From Apostichopus japonicus (lineage: Eukaryota; Echinodermata; Holothuroidea; Aspidochirotida; Stichopodidae), in NCBI RefSeq assembly GCF_037975245.1, contig NC_092570.1, forward strand, positions 11,821,001-11,885,000: 64,000 nt of DNA, given 5' to 3'. The stretch's first letter is position 1; each line of letters opens with the position of its first letter. Of this stretch, positions 34,675 to 46,460 are shown piece after piece. Made by a program: the position numbers and the translations under genes. Under the pieces are notes generated by a model. It was not told the DNA's origin. It saw only the letters and a list, made by a program, of their open reading frames with translations, and made no database searches.

Positions 34675-35904
34675 ATGTCATTGGAGGATGTTGCAAATGA
34701 GCTTTCTCATAAGTTCCGAAATTATATTACTGTGTACTCTCTCTTTAACACTGGGTGTTGCATTTGTAATACGTGTACAGGTTTATTAACGAAATTGAAA
34801 TGGTGTATTGTTGTAGATAACTTTTGTGGTTTGTCAATGGTTCAGGAACATATTTCACGGATTGTAGACAAGGAAAAATGTAATCATCCGGAATATATTC
34901 AGAAGAGTTATCTTCTACTTTGCCCAGATTATATACAAGTAGTTTACTCTTCTGCAGACTATAAGGTAGTGGCCGATAACTTTTACCTCCGGCAGGAAAA
35001 TGTGATGGAGAAACAAACAACATTTCAACGAGTGCAATATCGTATCATATTTGTTGCAAGCTATGATTTGATGACACGAAAGGTTTCATTTAATGAAAAT
35101 TTTAGTAGAAATGTAGTGACTAGTAAGCGATTAATCTGTTGGTACGAACGCAATGAAAAAATTCCTTGTTATATTGAGAAATTTAATTTGCGTGAATATT
35201 TAACAACATGCATTGAATTAGCAGGTGATTATATTAACTTTAGTGTGCTTACAGTAAAGCAGCTTATAAATGAAAGTTTATTGAAACAAGGGGAAGAACT
35301 GCTGCTATCTCCTACATCATGATTGTCTTGTTATATCATCAATTCATACGTTACACTTTTATCTATGAATTGCAAATCAAGAGCCCTTATTCTCCCCACT
35401 GATATTCACCAACAAATGTCTGAAGAAGATTTAACAATGAATAACTGCGTTAGAGCTTGTATAACGACCGGATTGCTGACCAAAAATTTATATCAGCATT
35501 ACGACATCATTTTATCTCCATATTGTGCAGACGAACAACATTGGGTGTTATTCATTTACAAAGTGTCATCTACTTTACATGTCGATGTATTAGACCCCAT
35601 GGGTTGTGCTTTGCCAGTGAATACAAAACGTGCACTTGGTCGTTTCATGGTCATAATTGCCTGCCACCTTTTTGCGAGGAGTTTAAAAAGACCACATTAT
35701 TTTGATAGATCATATACTCTTCTGCATAAATGCTTTTAGTATCCAACTCAACTAGATGGGTGGAATTGTGGAGTTCATATCTGTATCGCAAGTAAATGCA
35801 TACTTTTCAACAACGCATTTAATTTTAAAAGTAACCAAACTTCTATGACAAACCTGAGAAGACTAATGTATAAAGAAATACAAGAGAATAGAGTGATTCT
35901 TTAA
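34675..35904 (+). pseudogene. Ulp1/SENP-type (C48) protease-like ORF with two in-frame stops
   Basis: One reading frame of 410 codons runs to TAA at 35902-35904, broken only by TGA (35320-35322) and TAG (35737-35739). The catalytic region has LSPYCADEQHWVLFIYKV (His), VDVLDPMG (Asp) and, after the TAG, PTQLDGWNCGVHICI (Gln and Cys), which is the H-D-Q-C order of Ulp1-like SUMO proteases. Upstream about 210 residues with paired cysteines (CCICNTC) match nothing I know; a short related frame at 34553-34670 precedes them. The ORF is far better kept than the USP-like part. Ulp1-like proteases are known cargo of some Mutator and KDZ transposons. Confidence 0.65.
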
Positions 35905-36947
35905 ATATTATATGTGGATTATTTTGCTAGCAGTACCGATGTAAAACTTTACATAGACTGCAATTTCTTGCGTATATAGTTGTATATATGATGTATGCTG
36001 TTGATGAGAATAACACGGGAAAGGATAATATAGCACTACTTAGCAACCGATCAATATAAGTAACCTTAAAATTAATTTTCATCCAAATTGTTTTATATTG
36101 TCATTTCCCTTGTCTGACCATTTTTATTATGTCTTAATTTTTGTTAGGACATTTTCTGTAACGTTGTATCTTGTGATATGAAGATTAAGCGGTTGCCATT
36201 GCAATTGGTTTTATTATCATTTTCCCGAATAACACAGCAAACGGACCAGGTGGGGGAGGGGGAGGGGGTGAGTTTTACCAACTACACTCTTTATGAGGGC
36301 CAACTTGTGAGCTGTTCTTTTGAGATAGGTACTATAAAGTCTAAATTATGAAGTGTTTGTGTTCTAAATAGGGAAGGAGTATAATTATTTCCAATAGTGT
36401 GGGTCGTTTGGAGGGGTGTGGGTGCCCTTGGCAACCGACCCCCATTGGAGATATGCTACTGGATGTAACTAAGTGTGAATATAGGGTTTGTCATGTGTTA
36501 TAGAGAGTCTGTGTAACTTATTAGACGTTTTATTGTTGTGATAATATTACAAATTATACTTTTACAAAGAGGTAATGAGAAGAGAGATTAATATCGTCAG
36601 TCATTCTTTAGAACCTCAAGATCATAGGAATGCAAGATGAATTGTACTAAAGTATCCGATCGTATGTTAAATGTACAATGTATTCCACACAGACTTCATG
36701 TTGGTTATAATTATGTGGTCTTATGGTACGATGTGAAGATTTTCTTGGTAAATGATTAACTTCTTTTGAAAGAAAATACAGTACGACGAAAAGTTATCAA
36801 TCTTGTTTGCTTACATATTTTGTCTATATAGTCTGATATTTCGGTACAGGTGGAGCACAGAAGATTTGCTACAAAGAGAAGCTATGGAGCACAAATATTC
36901 AGTTTGTTCCGACAAGAAGGACAAAATTGAACCATAAATAAATATAA
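35905..36947. other. Non-coding interior of the large element
   Basis: AT-rich, no ORF of note; G-rich patch at 36250-36270. It separates the protease-like ORF from the right tandem array. Confidence 0.6.
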
Positions 36948-37300
36948 TCAAGAAATCATTTTTGTTACCGATAGTAGAGGTATACCACGTGAAAGAAGAA
37001 CCTTTCTACTTTAATGTGGTGCTAACCGGACATGCCAGTAGGCTCCATAACTAAAATTAATCGATTTTGAAAAGAAAAAAAAAAAATTTGGGGGATCATT
37101 ACACATTACGTATATACAGCGCGTTTAGAGATGTCTGTATCGGGGTTAAAACTTTAAGGCCACTTTTGGTCAAGAAATCATTTTTGTTACCGATAGTAGA
37201 GGCATACCACGTGAAAGAAGAACCTTTCTACTTTAATGTGGTGCTAACCGGACATCCTAGTAGGCTCTTTAACTAAAATTAATCGATTTTAGAAAAAAAA
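36948..37300. repeat. Right subterminal repeats, inverted relative to the left array
   Basis: Two copies of the 225-bp unit in reverse orientation (GTGGTGCTAACCGGACAT near 37016 and 37238). The array is much shorter than the left one. Confidence 0.93.
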
Positions 37301-37455
37301 AACCTTTCTTATTTATGCATTAATTGAACAACACACTCGACCGCAGCGTCAGTTATAACAAACACACACGACCGCAGTTGTAGTACTGTGTGTCATGTCT
37401 TACTGTCCTTTTTTCTTAGTGGCTGCTGTTAGTTTCTGCTCTTAGTGGCTGCTAC

Positions 37456-39185
37456 CTTCAAAAAATGTAGTTCAATTGTTCTATCGACGAAACACATAGC
37501 CTAATGGCAAACACATTTTACTATACGTACCACTTGCGCTAAACACGTTCCGGACTCTTTCTATTCTCGTGCCACCTTCAAACTTCCACCAAGAAACGTA
37601 CGGTTAATATTGTAAGACCCTTTTCACTCACTCATGTAGTAATTACACGGAGTAACCAGGAATCACACGACGCACACGTGTAGCAGCAGTACTACTTCTA
37701 CTAGTTAGACTTAATCCTATAACTTATAAGCAACTTGCAAGGGAAATACGACCTAGGCCTAGGCTACAGTAGGATGTGACGATGGATATGACTAATGATA
37801 TGGTACAGTATAGTGACGTTGCCTACCACAGGGCCTAAGGCTAGCCTAACTTAGATCTACTACTAGTACTAGTAGTAATATATACTATTACTAGTAGTAG
37901 AAGTATTTACTATAAGTAGGCTACTCTACTGTTTTGTTGGCTGATCCCATTCATCTGCGGTATGCTTGTGTTGTAGCCAAGATTGACTTTCCTCCTTAAC
38001 CTTGGATATTTCCTTGTTGTTTCCTACAAGTTCTAGAAAATAGATCATAAGTGCCTTGCCAACTTAGTTCAAACTTCAAAGTTGATGCAATTGTCGACTC
38101 ATAAAGTCTACAAACAGTTTATTCAGCTATTTCAGAAGGTCCTACAACCTGCGAGGCTGTTGACAAGAGAAGTAATCACAAGCACAAGTTTGTAATTGAA
38201 AACAAGGAAAGGACATCTGACCTCCCAGTACTAAAAAACGATTCCAGTGCCATTCCGCAATAGGTACAGTACATACCGCACTAGGGTTTCCATCCTTTCC
38301 GCCATGGCAGAAAGGCTCGAAACCTATTGCGGAAAGGTACATTTTGGGAATGGATTTTACACAGGAATCTATTGCGTGGAAGGATAGGTACACCATCTTC
38401 AAATGTGACAGTTTGCTGGATAGACTAATTGTAGTTAAGACAAGATTGGGGAATGGATACACAGTCTTAAATGTACATGTTGATTGAATAGGTTTAATTG
38501 TAAGTTCGTAAGTGTCGATACTCTGGTCTTCAAATATATATCAGTTGGTTGAATACATCAAATTAATTAAGGTTGATTGTTTGTTAAGAAGACCGATTCT
38601 GATTGTCGATTAAGTGATGGATTTTGCGGGCCTAGGTAATGCAACGTGAAGCAATATACAGTGCATATACTGTAAGCCTTCAGTGCACATACAATAATGT
38701 GCTCTTTCATCCATACAAAAGTGCTTTTCCGCCATCAGGGTAACATGGCGGAATGGCACATTTTCTTTGGTGGATAGAGCACATTTTCTATGGTGGAATG
38801 TACCAATGGCAAAATGACAAGGCCCTCTAAAAGACTGCACATTGGAATGTAATTATTGATTCAAAATATACTTCTCTAGGCTGTTTAAATAGATTGGGAC
38901 AATTTTTTAGGTATAGATCTTTTAATCTTTCATTGCCTAATTGTGTTGCAATAATATTCATAATATTAAATAACAACTTTCAGACGCTCCTATCAGTTAG
39001 AATTGTGCTATTACCATGAGTCATTACATTTCAATTAAATTGTTGAATTTTTTTTTTCATAATAGAGGGATCATTAGCAAAGGTGAAACTCAGACCTGAA
39101 CTGGAGTAACATTTCAAGGGATGGAAAGGAATGTTTGGTGCTATAATTACTAGTTGTCTTTTCAATGTTATCCATTTCTTTGCAG
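37456..39185. promoter_or_regulatory. Upstream region of CLNS1A
   Basis: Presumed promoter and 5' untranslated region; no first non-coding exon could be placed, although the acceptor at 39185 implies one. It contains an inverted repeat TTCCGCAATAGG (38253-38264) with CCTATTGCGGAA (38323-38334) and a palindromic ACTAGTAGTA-rich patch near 37860-37900. Confidence 0.35.
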
Positions 39186-39192
39186 ATTACAA

Positions 39193-42100
39193 ATGGCAAA
39201 TTTTTTAACTGCTGTAAGAACAGAAGATTGTGCAATTGTTCATGCTACAGAGGAAAATGTGAAAGCTTTTGTTAACAACAATGAGGTTGCGGCAGGAAAA
39301 CTAATCATTTCTGAAAGGTAAAGTATGAACATTCTTATTGAATTCGGTTAACACATAAAGGTTATGACAGACATTAAAGCATTACATTATGGGAAGATTC
39401 TGTGTTAGTCTCAGTGTTGGTCCAAGAACCTGGCACCATTGTGGGGGTTGGGGCTATTTTCTAAAATCTACTTATGCTGCAACATTTGTATGTACAACAA
39501 TTGAAGTAGAAGGCAATTGCCTAAATTTACGGAACTATATATAATAGGGGGTGTGGATGTGGGAAAAACCCTGCTGCAGTTACCTTTTAGTCAAAAATTT
39601 GCCAGAATGTTTATAGTTCACTAATGTAATAGGCCAACTTGTAACTAACAGAATTTGTTTATGTTTCAGTGTTATGAGTTGGCAGAAGATGGACGGTCAG
39701 GGGTTATCATTACCTTATCCAGCCATATCCCTTCATGCTGTGTCTCGTGATTTGAATGCTTTTCCTCATGAGTGCCTGTACCTTATGATTGATCCAGAGA
39801 AGTTGCCAAATGATATGTATGTCTTCATGTTTTAATTTTAAAATATCTCTAAAAGTTAAGGAATAAAGATGTCTTACTTACATCTCAAGTTTTGTTAGTT
39901 TCAGTTTAAAGGTCAATTGTTTCCCAAAAGGATTTTCAAAGTCAATTTATGTTGACAGATGCTCAAAATTATTGTACACAGAGAATGGACTTCAGCCAGA
40001 GTTTTTGTCATATTTTGACAAGCGTTTCAGCAAATGCCTCAAACAACTTATATACTTATAGACATTCAATGTTTATTTCAAAGCAGTCGAACCAAGGGAA
40101 AGTTTTGATATTCCATACCGAGGGCAATGGAATCTATGCAATGGGGATGTTGTGTTTGCTGTGTGTGAGTTATGTGACGTCCTAGCTCTTAAACACGATT
40201 ACTCACCAAGTCAAGCTTGCATGGGGTTCAAACCTACTGTAGTGTGTTAATTCCCCTAGTAAATTCTTAGCTGCTTTCTTTCATTGAAAGAGGTCAAAGG
40301 TCAACTGAAGGTCACTAGTGGCCAAACTGTGAAAACTTTGTAAACAAGCTTACTGAAATCTGCAGTATTGAGTACTAGGCTTGCAGCCTTTTTTACTAGA
40401 TTTCGAAGGTCATTTGAGTTAAAATGAGAAACAAACTTAACAAACTAAGCTTATTCAAATCAAAGTGACTTAATAAGATGCCCACAAGGGAGTAGTAGAA
40501 TGTAATGGTATATGGAGTTGGACATTTCTGATCATATGGTTCTCACTTTATTCTTGGACAAGTTTCAACTTACTCTGCATCATGAGGTAGTTGAGTGAAC
40601 AGTTTATGGTAAGGAATCACAAATCCTTTCAACTTTTGTTTTACTTGATATTGAGCAATTTTGTCTTGTGGCATGATTGGAACATTATAACTGGGTGAAA
40701 TGAGGTCAAGGTACTACTGGGTGAGTACCCAATATAAAGTGGGTACTCATAAAGTGAGGTGAGGAGTACACATCAAGTGGGGTGAGGAAGGGCACTAGGA
40801 CTTGTTGAAAGATACCTAGTTAACTTATATACATTGACTCAACTCTGCAACCTTCTAAACATTGTTTCGAAGCTGCTAAAGAGGTAATAGGGTTTTAGGT
40901 ATGATCAAGAGGAACTTCAGTTTTCTGAAAGAGGACATAGTTGTTAGGCTGTATGAGCAGTTGGTTAGGCCTCATCCGGAGTATGCTGTGCAGGCTTGGA
41001 ACACATATGTTGCTTATAATAAGGAAGTACATGGGAAGGTCCAGAGGAGGGCTACAGGATGATTAGTTCCTTAAAGGGTGTTCCTTATTATAGACGCTTA
41101 CTGCTGCTGAATCTCACTACACTGGAGCTTGTGGTGACTTGATTCAGGTTTTCAAGATTGTGTATGATTTTGACAATTTACTCTTCACTGACTTTTTTAT
41201 GTTTGCTAATACAAGTTGTACCAGAGGTCATTGTCTTAAACTCCAGAAGTTACAAAGTAGGATTAATATTCGGCATAACTTTTTTCTTATAGGGTTGTGA
41301 ATGAGTGGAATGGTTTGCCTGAGAAAGTTGTACTTGCAAGTAGTGTGAATCGGTTTAAGAATGCTTTAAACAAGCACTTGAAGCATTGTAATAAAGTCTG
41401 ATTTTTGTGTCTTCGGGTTTTTCTCTCTCCCATAGGGTCCTTGATGGGGACTTCCTGATCCCTCCTGATCCCTCTTTTCTACTAAACTAAACACAACTGT
41501 TAAGTGGTGCATGTTGGTTTGCAAAAGTCAGTTGGGCTACTGTACAATAGGTGATAATTGATAATTCTTCTAATATATTTCACCCATCAACCAGTGTGGA
41601 AGAATTCACTAATTGATCGTTTTAAACACTGGGTTGCCTTTAATGGATTCAATAATTGGCAGACTTAGCTTTCACACTAATTTTGAGACCATAAAGCTTT
41701 GTACATATTTTTCCCATGAACATCAGCAAGAACTTCTGTTGTATACAAATTCTATAAAGTTTTTTGGCATTGGACTCAACACTGCAGTGCTTGTGCTGGT
41801 TGTCATTAGGACCAGTACAATACCAATGCATATTATAATTTGCTGGCAGTATTGTGCAAAATACAAACACAACATATATGTACAATGGCTTAAAGGATTC
41901 AATGTAAGGATTATGTTAAAATCTATAAACAGTACCAGCAATATCATATGGTATTGTAACATATAGCTCTCGATATTAAGTTTCTGTTTTGAAGAGCAGA
42001 ATCAAGAATTGAAGGGAATTTGTTTATGCTTAAATGCAGAAAACTACCATGTCATTGGATCAATCCAACAACAAATCAGCTGATTTGTAATGGGTACAAC

Positions 42101-45100
42101 TTTGAATTATTCTGACCCAGTCAAGTTATATAACTTGCTTTCTTTATTCAAATTAAGAGATTCATTTGGTTTATACTACCCTTATGGTTTCTCTGAATCA
42201 GTGAGTACCATCCAGTACAAAGAAATTTGTGTGACACAAAATTCTTAATTGTGTACCAGTGACATTGAAGTTTTGTTTCTCTTTGATAGATTAGGAAGAA
42301 TTAATCATGAAGAAATGGAAGGTGATGAGGAAGAGATTGTGGAGATAAGATTTGTCCCACAAAATGGTTCAACCTGTAAGTGGATGGTTTAACCTTTTGA
42401 AATGTATCCTGGAGGAAACAGTTCTCTTGTACAAAGTTTTATTTTGTTATTCAATCTCTTAATCCTTCACAGGAATTTGCAATTTGAATATGTGCTGATT
42501 ACCTCTCAATGGAAAGATCAACTAATACAATGTTATGGTTTCGCTCCCAGTGTCCACAAAAAAGATGATGTACCTTTAGTAATATTTTATTAAATTGTTC
42601 TTGGAGGTTCTGTCTTTTGGACTTCTTTAACCAGTATTTCTAGTCGTATATGTCTACAAATACTTTTATCCATAACAGTAGCATTCATAGTGTTTAAAGA
42701 TTGAGCAAATTTCTTCACCAGCCTGACAATTTAGCCCACCTTTTTCGATGATATATTCTGCAATGATATAAGATATTGTATAAAAAGAAAAGCTGCAGCA
42801 GCTGTAGAATCCTACTCAGTTTGGATCAAACAATTATTATACAGCAGTGTCTGTTCTGTGAAACTGCAGAGCACAAAAGATTTTGTCTTTCATATTATTG
42901 GTGCAGGATGCTGCAGACCCATCAGTAGTGACCCACATTTGACATGGAACATAAATAAGAAGTGATGTCTGCTGCTTATAAATGCTTTATTTTCAATCTT
43001 ATCTGTGGCATGAAAGATTGCATAACACAAGAAATTAAGGTATATTAGTCCTGCTTCTATTGGGTTTTCCTTGTTAACATATTTTTTAGTAGCCATATGG
43101 TCTGCAGAAAATTCAGCCTTCTGGGTAAATGGCCATCTGAGAAAACTTGGTTCATTGAATGGTGGTTCCATGATTATATTTTTCAGTGGGAAGACTTTTT
43201 GACGCTCTTTCAGAATGTCAGCTGTTACATCCAGATCCAGCGGACGAAGATCTTTCTGATGATTATGGTACACACCATCAGACATTGTTTGGTTGTTGGT
43301 GATTGTCTCTTGGTAGTACTGTATTAGATACCCTCCCACACAGTGTGATAATTACCCTCAGCACCCAAGCTATAAAATTGTGTTGTGCTGTATCCCTTAC
43401 AACATTAGATTCAAACCTCAAAATTCTGCTGTGTATTTATCTTTAACAGCATTAAATACAATATGTTAAAATGTGTTCTGCAATATCATTTGCAAACTAG
43501 ATACAGTGTTAAAATTCTCTGATATTGTCTTGTGAATGAGAAAGTTAATATCGATTATTTCTGGATCTAGTGTATGCTGTTAGAAGCTTGAAGCTAAAAT
43601 GATGAAACCTGTACTTCTTGTAGTTACCCCTCAATGTCTTTGTTTACAGTTCCTTTTGTTTAGTATTTAAGTATATTATGCCTGAGTTGCACATTTTGGT
43701 GAGCTTACATAAATGTTAGAATGTTAAGTTGTATGTAGGTAGACTCAGTGACTGTAGCACTGTAATTCACCTGATTCAAGTTTGAATTGTTTTACAAATT
43801 GAACTGTGCATCAAGTAACACAGGTGTGTTATGGTTTAGAGTGTGATCATAACTTTTCATTTGTTAAACTGAAGCAAATTCTGTTGTCAAATTTGAGGAC
43901 ATTAGCCTGCTGGAAGTTTGTCACATAATACAGCTAAGTGTGATCACAGGAAATACCAAAGCTCTTTAGAAATTTTTTGAATACTTTTGAGTAGAGTATA
44001 CTGTATGTCTTTCTCTACACAGTTGATGCTGAAGAGGATCAAGCAGAAGAAGCAGTAGGGGTTTGCGGAGGAGGAGATGGAACAGCTTCCATGCAACAAT
44101 TATCAATATCTCAATCCACCAGTAATGGTCATCATACTGAAGACACAAGCAGATGTATGTAATGAACCTGTTCATTGTGATACTTAAATTAAGCAATGCT
44201 CTCACTAAAAACAAATACATACTTGTGATTGACTTAAACGGTTGGTTGCAAGAAGGTTCAACATGTACTAAGAAAAGATACTTGCAGAATTTGCCTTTAC
44301 CTTAAGGCAGCTCTTGTGAATTTGGCTGACAATCCTGACAAACCTAAATATATTTCAGACTACAGTTGATCAGGCTAACACACCCCCTAGGTTTCTTCAA
44401 CATGAATATTGATGAGCAAGTGTAATAAATGAATTTTATTAGATCCTCATCATTCAAAGCCCACAACAGTTTTCATATGAATGCTAATCACAAATAGCAA
44501 CTTAACATTTCCAAATTTCTTATATTAACTAATTATGTTGTTTTTTGCATACTTTTCATCTCAAATGTGACTTCAGTAGTGGTCATCATGCTAAGCATTG
44601 CAGAGAAACTCATTTGAAATTTGGGAACCAACTGCGAGTTATACTCTGAGCTATTCATCATGTTCAGGTTTTTTTAGTTCTGCTTTGAGTGTTGTTAAAT
44701 GTGAGTTTATGAAGTGTACTGTAGGTGTGAGAGTGTGTATGCATGTGTGTACGTGAGGAAGAGGGGGCGGGGGGAGGGGGGGTTTCATTGACAAAGTTGC
44801 AACTGTCTTTAGTCAGATATCAACAGTTGGAGACTTTCAAATGCTTATCTTGACAAATCCTGTGCAGTATAATAGTATTATTCACTCAACAAATTTGGGT
44901 TCATGAAATACTGTGTGAATTTCATATTTTGCTACTCCCAACATCTATGCTTCCACCCAACTGGCCACTATCAAATAGGCACAATGGAGTAGCAGTTACA
45001 TATTACCAGTGTTGTAATCTGAGACCGAGACCTTCTGAGTATCTTGTTCCATAGTACGAATACCATCTGTGAATTGAATTCCGAGTACCAGTGCCCAATC

Positions 45101-46460
45101 CTGTAGTTACATCTGAGTACTTTTCAAGTTCTTTTCACTTCAATAAACAAGAACCTTATGCTTATTACTGCTCCCTGATGATCATTGTAGGCAAATGATA
45201 TACCAGTTGAAGGTGATGACATTATTTGGATCTTGTTATTAATTGCCAATTCATTACATCTCAAAATTAAAACTCTTTTAATATTCCTGACGTGTACACA
45301 GCATTGTTAGACAAGTACTATCATTGCAGTCATGCTACTAATTGTTAGTATGATAGCAAGTTGACGTATATATACAGTAATAATACAAAAGGATACATGT
45401 ATGATTCTGTATGAGTGTAGTGTGAACTGCATCGTCGTCAAGTGGTTAAGTCAATGGACTTGTGATCTAAGGATTGCAGGTTTGAATCCTGGCCAGATCA
45501 TTGTGTTGTGTCCTTGGGCAGGCACCATATCTCCAATGCCTATCTTCAGGTTTATAAATGGGGACTTGTGAGGTAACTTGTAAATATAGTTGTGTGTGCT
45601 GGTTGGTACATCCTATGTTAAGTCCCCCAGGGCACACATGGATGTGGTGCACTGTGGTGCCCTAGGAGAAATTGGTTGAATTGTGCACACTTTGGTGTGT
45701 GGGTGTGACAAGTTACCAATGACCAGGGGTTAAATTGTAAAGTTGTATGGGGAGGCCTTAGCCTCAAACAAGACTGTAAACTTTCAACTTCTTAACTTTT
45801 AATAGTAATATTAATGACCAATACAACATAATGCCAATAGGATCGAAAAGTATGTGGCTACCTGTTTTAACATTAGTTTTACATATTTAGTTTGATATGT
45901 AAGTACTCATTCTGAGGGAGCACCAAGTATTTAAATCTAGAACAAGTACGAGTACATCTGAGTCCGAGTACTAAATGACGAGTACGAGTACCTTTCATCA
46001 AGTGCGAGTATCGAGTACTTGCCAAAAGATATTTGAGTACTACTCGATCACTGAGAATTTATCAAGTACTATTGTACAACACTTCATATTACAGCACTAG
46101 TTCTCAGTAGTAGTTCTCTAGGAAGCCATTTGTGGTCACAATTGTGAGTATAGGTTATCAGATTCCCATATGAATGATGAGAGTAGCAATGCACATATTC
46201 GTGTGTTAACAAAAGTGTTGCATGAACATCATTGACAGTATGTTTATTTCAATATCTCATTGCTAGTACAAATGGTGTTTCATCACAGTTTGTAATTGAT
46301 AGATTTTTCATTGTGTTTGCTTGTGCTTCAGTTAGAATGATGGGGTTTGTGCAATTAATACTCTTCATGATACAGTTTATCTGGTTTCATTTCAGCTGGT
46401 ACATCCCAGGATTTAGAAGCTGGCCAGTTTGATGATGCAGAGGACATAGATGCTGATTAG
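39193..46460 (+). CDS. CLNS1A: pICln, methylosome/chloride-conductance regulatory protein, 5 visible coding exons
   Basis: pICln is a cytosolic chaperone that binds Sm proteins and brings them to PRMT5 for symmetric arginine methylation before snRNP assembly. Exons: 39186-39317 (ATG at 39193), 39670-39816, 42290-42375, 44023-44154 and 46396-46460; all have gt/ag sites and joining phases 2, 2, 1, 1. The PH-like core shows in AAGKLIISES, MSWQKMDGQGLSLPYPAISL, HAVSRDLNAFPHECLYLMID and EIVEIRFVPQNGST. The C-terminus AGQFDDAEDIDAD matches the acidic end of vertebrate pICln (AGQFEDADVDH). The model gives 184 residues, against about 237 in human; the helix with the CQALHPDPE motif and the YTYEEG segment are not found and should lie in the 42376-44022 intron. 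Either a diverged exon was missed or it is absent. An AATAAA is at 48265-48270. Confidence 0.9.
40291..40303 (+). promoter_or_regulatory. DR1-type nuclear-receptor motif in intron
   Basis: AGGTCAAAGGTCA is a perfect direct repeat of AGGTCA spaced by one, the form bound by HNF4/RXR-type receptors in animals. It sits in CLNS1A intron 2 inside a dispersed repeat, so it may be repeat sequence and not a working site. Confidence 0.3.
40887..41402 (+). mobile_element. C-terminal fragment of a LINE reverse transcriptase, decayed
   Basis: The plus strand encodes LGMIKRNFSFLKEDIVVRLY, EQLVRPHPEYAVQAWNTY and VHGKVQRRATG. After frame changes it reads on to VVNEWNGLPEKVVLASSVN, RFKNALNKHLKHC and stop. 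This is the usual thumb and C-terminal domain of jockey/CR1-type animal LINEs. It lies in CLNS1A intron 2, same strand as the gene. Confidence 0.85.
42890..43339 (-). CDS. Unrecognised 149-codon ORF antisense in CLNS1A intron 3
   Basis: An uninterrupted minus-strand frame, long for this base composition. Residues from an internal Met (codon 19, MSDGVYHNHQKDLRPLDLDV) through FPLKNIIMEPPFNEPSFL, RWPFTQKAEFSADHM and KYVNKENPIEAG look like real protein: mixed charged and hydrophobic, with several prolines, low repetition. The last part (FMFHVKCGSLLMGLQHPAPI) looks less so and may lie beyond a splice site. No membrane segment, signal peptide or known domain is clear. It could be a nested gene, a retrocopy or chance. 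Confidence 0.35.
   Translation of the reverse strand: MGGYLIQYYQETITNNQTMSDGVYHNHQKDLRPLDLDVTADILKERQKVFPLKNIIMEPPFNEPSFLRWPFTQKAEFSADHMATKKYVNKENPIEAGLIYLNFLCYAIFHATDKIENKAFISSRHHFLFMFHVKCGSLLMGLQHPAPII
45429..45780 (+). mobile_element. tRNA-derived SINE
   Basis: tRNA-like head 45429-45499 with A-box-like TCGTCAAGTGGTTAAG and B-box-like GGTTTGAATCC, followed by TTGTGTCCTTGGGCAGGCAC as in the SINE at 14760-15022 (opposite strand). The body continues with GTGTGTGGGTGTGACAAG and GGGGTTAAATTGTAAAG. It lies in the last CLNS1A intron. Confidence 0.7.

Larger units (their letters stand above)
29843..37455 (+). mobile_element. Large DNA transposon with subterminal tandem repeats and protease-like cargo (7.6 kb)
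   Basis: Terminal inverted repeats of 36 bp (29843-29878, starting GTAGCAGCCACTAAGAGCAG, and 37420-37455 reversed) agree at 34 of 36 positions. Inside them lie about 225-bp tandem repeats, eight good copies plus diverged ones on the left (30290-32360) and two in opposite orientation on the right (36948-37300). Both arrays stop inward at the same sequence, GATTTCTTGA. The centre encodes transposase-like, USP-like and Ulp1-like parts on the plus strand. No clear target duplication is seen. Subterminal tandem repeats and a C-x2-H motif suggest a Mutator/Rehavkus (NOF-like) relation; KDZ-type elements are an alternative. Confidence 0.75.

Noticed and set aside
37067-37276. 69-codon ORF, also seen in reverse at 30900-31103 and 31788-32009
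   Set aside because: Translation of the 225-bp subterminal repeat.
29833-37465. Target duplication of the large transposon
   Set aside because: Flanks TTTGAAC (left) and CTTCAAA (right) are inverted, not direct, repeats; they may extend the terminal repeat, and no direct duplication was seen.
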